Source: a virus. Taken from it: a stretch of 25,210 nt of DNA. Shown here piece by piece: positions 21,901 through 25,210 of this stretch (position 1 is its first letter; every line of letters begins with the position of its first letter). The position numbers and the translations under genes were made by a program. Location of the stretch: IMG/VR virus record IMGVR_UViG_3300043436_002639, positions 1 to 25,210 of that record. One strand, written 5' to 3'. The notes under the pieces were generated by a model that was not told the origin of the DNA, searched no databases, and saw only the letters and a list, made by a program, of their open reading frames with translations.

Positions 21901-23846
21901 GCTGTTCCTGGTGCATTCGCAGCAACTTTAGCCGCAACTCCAGTTAATTTTGATGCAGCACCTCTTGTAGCTACATTAGCTAGAATAGCTGGAGCCATTT
22001 GAGTCAGCGCCACTATGGTACTAGTCATTAAACTTCTATCTTCAGATGCTACAAATTCAGATGTTGTATTAGTAAACATCTTAGCTATATTATCCTTAAC
22101 TTTCTGGCGGTCCTCTGTTGTAATTGGACTTTCGTCAAATGCTATTCCATATCCTGCTTGGTATATACCCATTCCAGAATCAATAATAGCATCTGTAAGA
22201 GATCTTCCTATTGCTCCAGCAACTGTTCCTGTTTTTTCAGCAACAAGCTTACTGGCTATAGTAGACGCTGCTTGAGATTGAACTAAATAGTTAACATGTG
22301 AAGAATCTTTTTTAGTTTGATCATACACCTGTTTAAGTTCAGTAGCTTTTTGTTTTAACTCTGCTTCTTTTATAGCTCTTTCTTCTTCACTGTATGTGTC
22401 GTAGTTAGCATTAAAGTCAGCCATATCATTATCAAACTGCTCACTTAATCTTAATGAAAGCTTGTTTCTTAGATTTATATCTTTTATTTCGTTGTTTACA
22501 TAAACCTTGTTAACTTTATTTTGTTCAGCTATAGCTGTTGCAGTTAAATCTCCCTTAAATACTTTTGATGATCCATAAATCTTAGCTTTACGTGCTTTTT
22601 CATCTTGAATTTCACGCATATTAAGTCCAGTCTCTTTTTCTAGATTCTGTATTCTTTCGTTCTTTTTCTGTTGTTCTAAGCTCTGTTGCAATTCAGTTTT
22701 AGGTAAATTCAGTTTACCTGCTTCTAAATCAGCTAATCTTTTATTTTCATCAACATAAGCGTTTCCAGTTCTGTCAAGAGCTATGTTTTGATATTTCTCA
22801 GTAAAAGAAACTTCTTTTTCTTTTTCTTTTGTCAATGCATTTTGACTTAAGTAAGCCTTTAGTATAGCGGCATTATTTGCGTCTTTCTCATCATCCCAAG
22901 AATCCATATTGATAGTGATAGGTTTCACCCCTGGGATAGATGACCTAACAATCATTTGATCACCTAAACCCTCTTCAAATTTAAAACCTAAGTTACCATA
23001 TCTTTTATTTAGCATCGGAACGGCATCAGCTTCATCTCCTCCAATCAGATTAGAGTTTATATCTTTGAATCCTATCTTAGCATATTCTTGTTTTGTCTTA
23101 ACAACATCAAGACCTGCATTTTGTTTAAATTGACGGTTTAATGCTTTTATAGATAATTCGTTATCTACTGTAACCCAATCAGAGTATTCACCTTTATCAT
23201 TCGGTGCGCTTTTCTGCCAAATACCATCAACAACACGATATTTGTTTTGTTCTTTCGTTGGAAATCCTGTGAATACTTTTGCTTTTGATCTATCGCTTTG
23301 TTCTTGCTTATATTTATCATTTATAGCTTGAGCGTTTTCATCAGTACTACGAATTAATAACGTATTGGTTCCTACTTTATCTGGCATATTATAAGTAGTC
23401 AAATCTAAATCATATTTAGCCTGACTCTCTAATACTTTAACACGTTTAGTAACGTCACCTTTTGTTAGTGGCTGGAATTTAGTACCTCCACTTGGATCAA
23501 CGTACCACTGCCCGTTTTCCTTCTTGTAATTTGCCTTTAAGTTCGTTGGGAATTTATATATCCCGTCTGGTTTTGATGAATCCGATGACTGTTTTTGAGG
23601 AGTCTCTGTAGTACCCGAAGAACCAACCGAAGGCTTTGATACCTGTGTAGGAACTTTTTTTTTTGGAGTACCACCTATTTTAGACTCAAAATCATCAAAG
23701 CTACCTAAATCAAACTTACTAGAAACAGCACTATAAAGCTTTTTTCTAGAATCAGGGTTATTCATTTTTGAATTAAAATCATCAAAGCTACCTAAATCAA
23801 ATTGACTAGATAAGGCGTTATATAATTTTTGTCTTGAATCTGGCAT
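15957..23846 (-). CDS. Giant virion (internal/ejected) protein, 2629 aa
   Basis: The start at 23846 follows the upstream stop by one base. Residues 2-59 are two 29-residue repeats (PDSR.KLY.A.SS.FDLGSFDDF), an N-terminal feature I know from very large Bacteroidota phage proteins. About 535-690 is Gly/Ala-rich and hydrophobic, suited to membrane insertion; about 980-1036 is a Glu/Gln/Gly-rich linker; about 1255-1315 is a highly charged coiled coil. About 1950-2450 resembles the C-terminal part of large polyvalent phage proteins, including RQILFPFSSFSINQKNRIYG near 2300 and a hydrophobic stretch near 2335-2370. I see no convincing lysozyme, transglycosylase or RNA-polymerase motif. Likely packaged in the capsid and ejected into the host with the DNA. 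Confidence 0.75.
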   Translation of the reverse strand: MPDSRQKLYNALSSQFDLGSFDDFNSKMNNPDSRKKLYSAVSSKFDLGSFDDFESKIGGTPKKKVPTQVSKPSVGSSGTTETPQKQSSDSSKPDGIYKFPTNLKANYKKENGQWYVDPSGGTKFQPLTKGDVTKRVKVLESQAKYDLDLTTYNMPDKVGTNTLLIRSTDENAQAINDKYKQEQSDRSKAKVFTGFPTKEQNKYRVVDGIWQKSAPNDKGEYSDWVTVDNELSIKALNRQFKQNAGLDVVKTKQEYAKIGFKDINSNLIGGDEADAVPMLNKRYGNLGFKFEEGLGDQMIVRSSIPGVKPITINMDSWDDEKDANNAAILKAYLSQNALTKEKEKEVSFTEKYQNIALDRTGNAYVDENKRLADLEAGKLNLPKTELQQSLEQQKKNERIQNLEKETGLNMREIQDEKARKAKIYGSSKVFKGDLTATAIAEQNKVNKVYVNNEIKDINLRNKLSLRLSEQFDNDMADFNANYDTYSEEERAIKEAELKQKATELKQVYDQTKKDSSHVNYLVQSQAASTIASKLVAEKTGTVAGAIGRSLTDAIIDSGMGIYQAGYGIAFDESPITTEDRQKVKDNIAKMFTNTTSEFVASEDRSLMTSTIVALTQMAPAILANVATRGAASKLTGVAAKVAANAPGTAYFWGMGYSNAFDSMDGLDISDDDKRKLSFSIATATAALESYGLEKITSNKAASGFVAKRVARLLSGLPKGATMEMMNTAIYADMKKVVADKLIKVAGKGIIEGGVEVSQSAAEQEIKDLYEIYKDKDVFQEDWGTFGKNALREFLVGSFAGATVNSMSNLGTTVQQLSDPENFGLSKEIATDEDLQDLFKNDLKSKIIQGEMSIPEAKAKLRAVGEFKALLGKVPSNMLETNQQEAMKLIEEKQKLQSEIEGKEPSLVEDQKQRIVDIDNEMKQLVEDDAKGEIRITARGLDQVPTEFRDRARYRGTSKVGRFGKTTDDYVYTVTRDEYTKLKGNAVQERSTEEVLPREQEQAGETGGQREGMGQSLEGQEATQESTQKVEDLRAKEQAELMEAIPNAEQYMTDGKIDRTKITDENDLKVFDEIYNKYDKIITPLIRETEVEDVVIPQNELDALNEELSRNKDEGTINDNLDQAGYIGDEYGTIRIDPENENTVVFETNSQIIELGSIDDVKDSDISSFGISLFPQTEVKAQDETNAITFDGKKYKIIGRRRDKKGKAVVRVKELETGLERRIIGEKAEQILKDQALAKNKKPGVNLNLATEGKEPVVENKKRSKKEDAKKAKEEFESKTLEELKAEEDRLEKEVKDFEDNLLQEIAKESKKEKKLTFKIKDAEFTVSEKSDGTYSVSQKNENGKFVGIKDDAKRKAAISEYKKIRESNDTNRLNLATELTEDFKREKDDKILALLDRAIAATSFKGKMFNFSGGSLQMLANTSLKIIRASYKAGKSLSEAIKDGYKFIKDNNASISEYDYKKFVAENINKPIVEESESEVTVASDEKVPSKEISRLKEEVKAYFKGKRDSKKEIMSVIKNISTVIKSMVTKGQMDRMQFKYIMNKLSRVNFSKQSSVDDFIDYVFNKMMKAEYVQKLREIDTINKAIKNNKNMVEPIASTAKEFARINPALVDNIDAHLAIAKQIKESLSKYNKQTDPLGIEFRKNVDFNKVFDYVQKNNDKILKKSKKEISDIYDTMFGENSSDGMTDEDMSKKIKEAKENELNKLKSFVQQKISSIKAIVENDPDVSDLVKRAANVDVDYLNLSDAIDVVNALTMYLDNGFETGLNKIVANYEGTKAIADSNLKFAPIGLLRAGRSIARGYNSLFNYIESMLEKKSLKSGDVVKFLKESGLGLIQKGYNRSENETNQLRKDYKNKFKKVKNFFDSENKAERALLSFVQRNVLDSEGKPAEFLRRKKLVLESINQLRNAAGRVNLAIADLQEEAAKKLGILKSDGTVNESITVDEINNNAEKSNLEAVKWMQDMWYKKYPSLYDHALGMHNTLIGRDEFYTPDRYSSIERAIPDDPNLIEFINFTGMTVNKSGVLMEARRPEALTDRFINMDFEDNNFGSYRAAMNDLYTAEARTKYKAYQASSKFDDIMGRDKYRKSKDADIIREAYKRYITAKENKGAKDSEVEKNVKKFLSKLSTLSGAAALGSFKNVLAQTFTTYFDTIFAVGPRSVATIFKDSFDPEVQKFIAKADSQVANRGMDAIRFTEKIQDEVMKRSKAAEAAGTVFDAPAWLAEKMLEYTNQKGDKLAAIGAWMAYYRKYCRKNGIKVDLNNVNEDAAQYAETRTKVQILPSDAAERGILGSNNTVWASGVRQILFPFSSFSINQKNRIYGDIAKIRRGEWSLRKESIQDLTGAIAGLMTFHTINIAWKYFVIQGAISLFLDDEDEEALKKAFESALKLTATQGLTDLLSAIPLLDPLVVGGANWMLGEGEDNMFAPSEDKWLAKLAEINQAREDQGKRELDEDQEKKRREKFFKDEEWKFYEDEDITYLDKFGVYGIAAQKAVEFKDIAKSAATGIYEDNYQGNMTEKTLTKEGKDKMEALALVKAVGIVTGATDLSNIAQKAFYKVGKKYSLTDNQVKISEETKEWAKEHNHKLDKYDEQLIKIHTTLNQIKRSIRRMDNMSPKEKEEYIKTLKTD
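23670..23843 (-). repeat. Tandem 29-residue (87-bp) repeat at start of giant gene
   Basis: Two adjacent 87-bp units encode 29-residue repeats. A 27-base stretch is identical in both (23688-23714 and 23775-23801), exactly 87 bases apart, while the rest has diverged, so the duplication is fairly recent or is kept alike by selection. Confidence 0.8.
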
Positions 23847-23847
23847 C

Positions 23848-25210
23848 TTAATAATTTATTTTTGGTTTAACACCTTGTTTAGCTGTTTGAAGTAAATTGT
23901 TTGCACTTCCCTTTGGACTTTTCTTCTTTCTAAGTCCAGATACATCCCATCTTTCTGTCCATTCTTCAGGAATCTCTCCTAAGAATGTCCATATAGATGT
24001 AGGGCTTTTTAAAGCTGAATCTACCGATATTATTTCATTTCCACTTTTATCCTCAACAATATAACCTGGTCCACTAGGGTTAGGCATAAATATGAATTTT
24101 CCTCCAGTAGCAGACGTTAATTTACCTGACATTACATTTCTGTCTATCTTTCCAACTGGATTGTTAAATGAATCATAAGTAAGCCTCCATAAAGATTGTC
24201 TTTCATCTTCCTGTTCTGCGGCAGTTAACTTTTGATTAGCAGTAAGACCTCCGCCGCCACCTCTATAAGGAGCATATTCGGTTTTACTTCCAAACTGTTG
24301 CTCAATCTTATTTTTAACTAAATCTTCAGCTTTTTTAACTTGATCCTGAGTGAGAGTATAAGTAACATATCCTTTAGCATCTTGCTTACCAAATATTAAA
24401 TCAGCTTCAGTTGCATTCGGATTTCTTCGTCTTAATTTCTCAAGCGCAGTTGCCTTTTCCTCTTCGTCAAAGTAAGTACCCATACCAGCGTAATCAGTTA
24501 AAACAGCAGTAGTGCTTCTTGAATCAACAAGAATATCATTGACTAACACCTTAACATTATTAGTCCATAAGTCACCACTAAGTCTGATGTCAGTTTTATT
24601 TTTCTGCTGCCATTCATCCCACTCCTTTGTTTTGACGCTAATTATACCATCCACATCAACAGTATCGATAGTGGCGTTCATCATATTGTTTAACGCGTTG
24701 ATATCTTGATATGCACCAGTTGGTTTACCGTCTTTACCCATTATAGCAATAAGAACATTACCATTATTATCAAATGTAATTGCTTTATCACCAATGCTGT
24801 TTAACTGACCAATATACTCAACTAACTCTAACTCTGCTTTGGAAGCTAATCCTTTTTCTTTTCTATCTAGTTTTTCAACGTAAAGTTTATCCAAGTTTTT
24901 CATGTAATCTGCCGTATTCTTCCAATTGGTAGATATGTTAGCAAGTGCAGATTTATGTTGAGCACGGCTAATTTCGCCATTTTTCATTAAGTTGTTAAGC
25001 TCAACTATTTTATCTCTACCAGCAAACGCACCATTAGTCTGAAACTTTTGTAAACTTTGATCAGTTAAATTTTCATTTTTACCTACTACATCTTCGGCTG
25101 ATTTTTTAACCTGTTCATTCTCTGCTCTACGTAATTGACGCATACCAGCCGCGGTAGCAATACCAGATGTTAGAGATCCAGCCGCTTTAGTCCAATCGAC
25201 TAATTGACCT
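23848..25210 (-). CDS. Probable internal virion protein, 5' end cut by window edge
   Basis: The frame is open to the window edge (453 residues visible), so the ATG at 25141-25143 is probably internal. The residues before it, DWTKAAGSLTSGIATAAGMR, form a Gly/Ala-rich, weakly hydrophobic segment. A helical charged part follows, with a glycine run (RGGGGGL) near the middle. Phage internal or ejection proteins often have such an N-terminal glycine-rich helix before a charged coil. It lies directly upstream of the giant gene (TAA, one base, ATG), so the two are translated together and may be ejected together. No enzyme motif was seen; the assignment rests on context and composition. Confidence 0.6.
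   Translation of the reverse strand, partial: GQLVDWTKAAGSLTSGIATAAGMRQLRRAENEQVKKSAEDVVGKNENLTDQSLQKFQTNGAFAGRDKIVELNNLMKNGEISRAQHKSALANISTNWKNTADYMKNLDKLYVEKLDRKEKGLASKAELELVEYIGQLNSIGDKAITFDNNGNVLIAIMGKDGKPTGAYQDINALNNMMNATIDTVDVDGIISVKTKEWDEWQQKNKTDIRLSGDLWTNNVKVLVNDILVDSRSTTAVLTDYAGMGTYFDEEEKATALEKLRRRNPNATEADLIFGKQDAKGYVTYTLTQDQVKKAEDLVKNKIEQQFGSKTEYAPYRGGGGGLTANQKLTAAEQEDERQSLWRLTYDSFNNPVGKIDRNVMSGKLTSATGGKFIFMPNPSGPGYIVEDKSGNEIISVDSALKSPTSIWTFLGEIPEEWTERWDVSGLRKKKSPKGSANNLLQTAKQGVKPKINY

Noticed and set aside
15957-23846. The giant protein as an N4-type virion RNA polymerase
   Set aside because: I found no convincing T7/N4-type polymerase motifs (TxxGR, Rx3Kx7YG, the catalytic aspartates); the size alone is not evidence.

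Overview
The window is a stretch of a tailed double-stranded DNA phage (or prophage) genome whose host is most likely a member of the Bacteroidota, probably a flavobacterium. The signs are: very AT-rich DNA; gene starts preceded by A-rich leaders instead of Shine-Dalgarno sequences; tightly packed tiny genes joined by ATGA or TAATG overlaps; a VirE_N/BT4734-type primase-helicase; a lipoprotein with a typical Bacteroidota-style signal; and several small families (starting MKQTAVEWL, MTPKEKAK, or TITEWL) that I know from flavobacterial phages. No rRNA, tRNA, integrase, CRISPR array, terminase, capsid or lysis enzyme can be seen.

Plus strand, 1-15960 (non-structural genes). Positions 2-3624 hold a run of small overlapping genes, mostly of unknown function, ending with a DnaA-domain-IV-like DNA-binding protein (3031-3624). 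The only clear non-coding gap of this half (3625-3751) carries two perfect palindromes and precedes four tiny membrane proteins (3752-4305). A DUF3310 protein with a duplicated N-terminal module and a lipoprotein follow. Next is a recombination cassette (OB-fold ssDNA-binding-like protein, RecB/YqaJ-type exonuclease, DUF3127 SSB-like protein, 5264-6744) closed by a strong intrinsic terminator (6754-6777). Positions 6961-8900 are an AT-richer accessory block of small genes split up by three copies of a 34-bp repeat. Positions 8902-13694 are the replication/DNA-processing block: primase-helicase, cytosine-methyltransferase-like protein, SNF2/DEAD-type helicase and VRR-NUC nuclease. Further small genes lead to a metallophosphoesterase ending at 15960.

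Minus strand, 15957-25210 (virion genes). Two large genes run toward the early region: a 2629-residue protein, read as a giant internal/ejected virion protein with a tandem repeat at its N-terminus, and upstream of it the 3' part of another probable internal virion protein, cut by the window edge. The two transcription directions meet with overlapping stop codons at 15957-15960, leaving no intergenic space.

The layout suggests early genes (DNA takeover, replication, recombination, host modulation) on one strand facing late structural genes on the other. The least explained part is the repeat-bracketed block at 6961-7901, which looks like a site where small gene cassettes are exchanged. I found no complete undescribed defence or counter-defence system that I could support from sequence alone.
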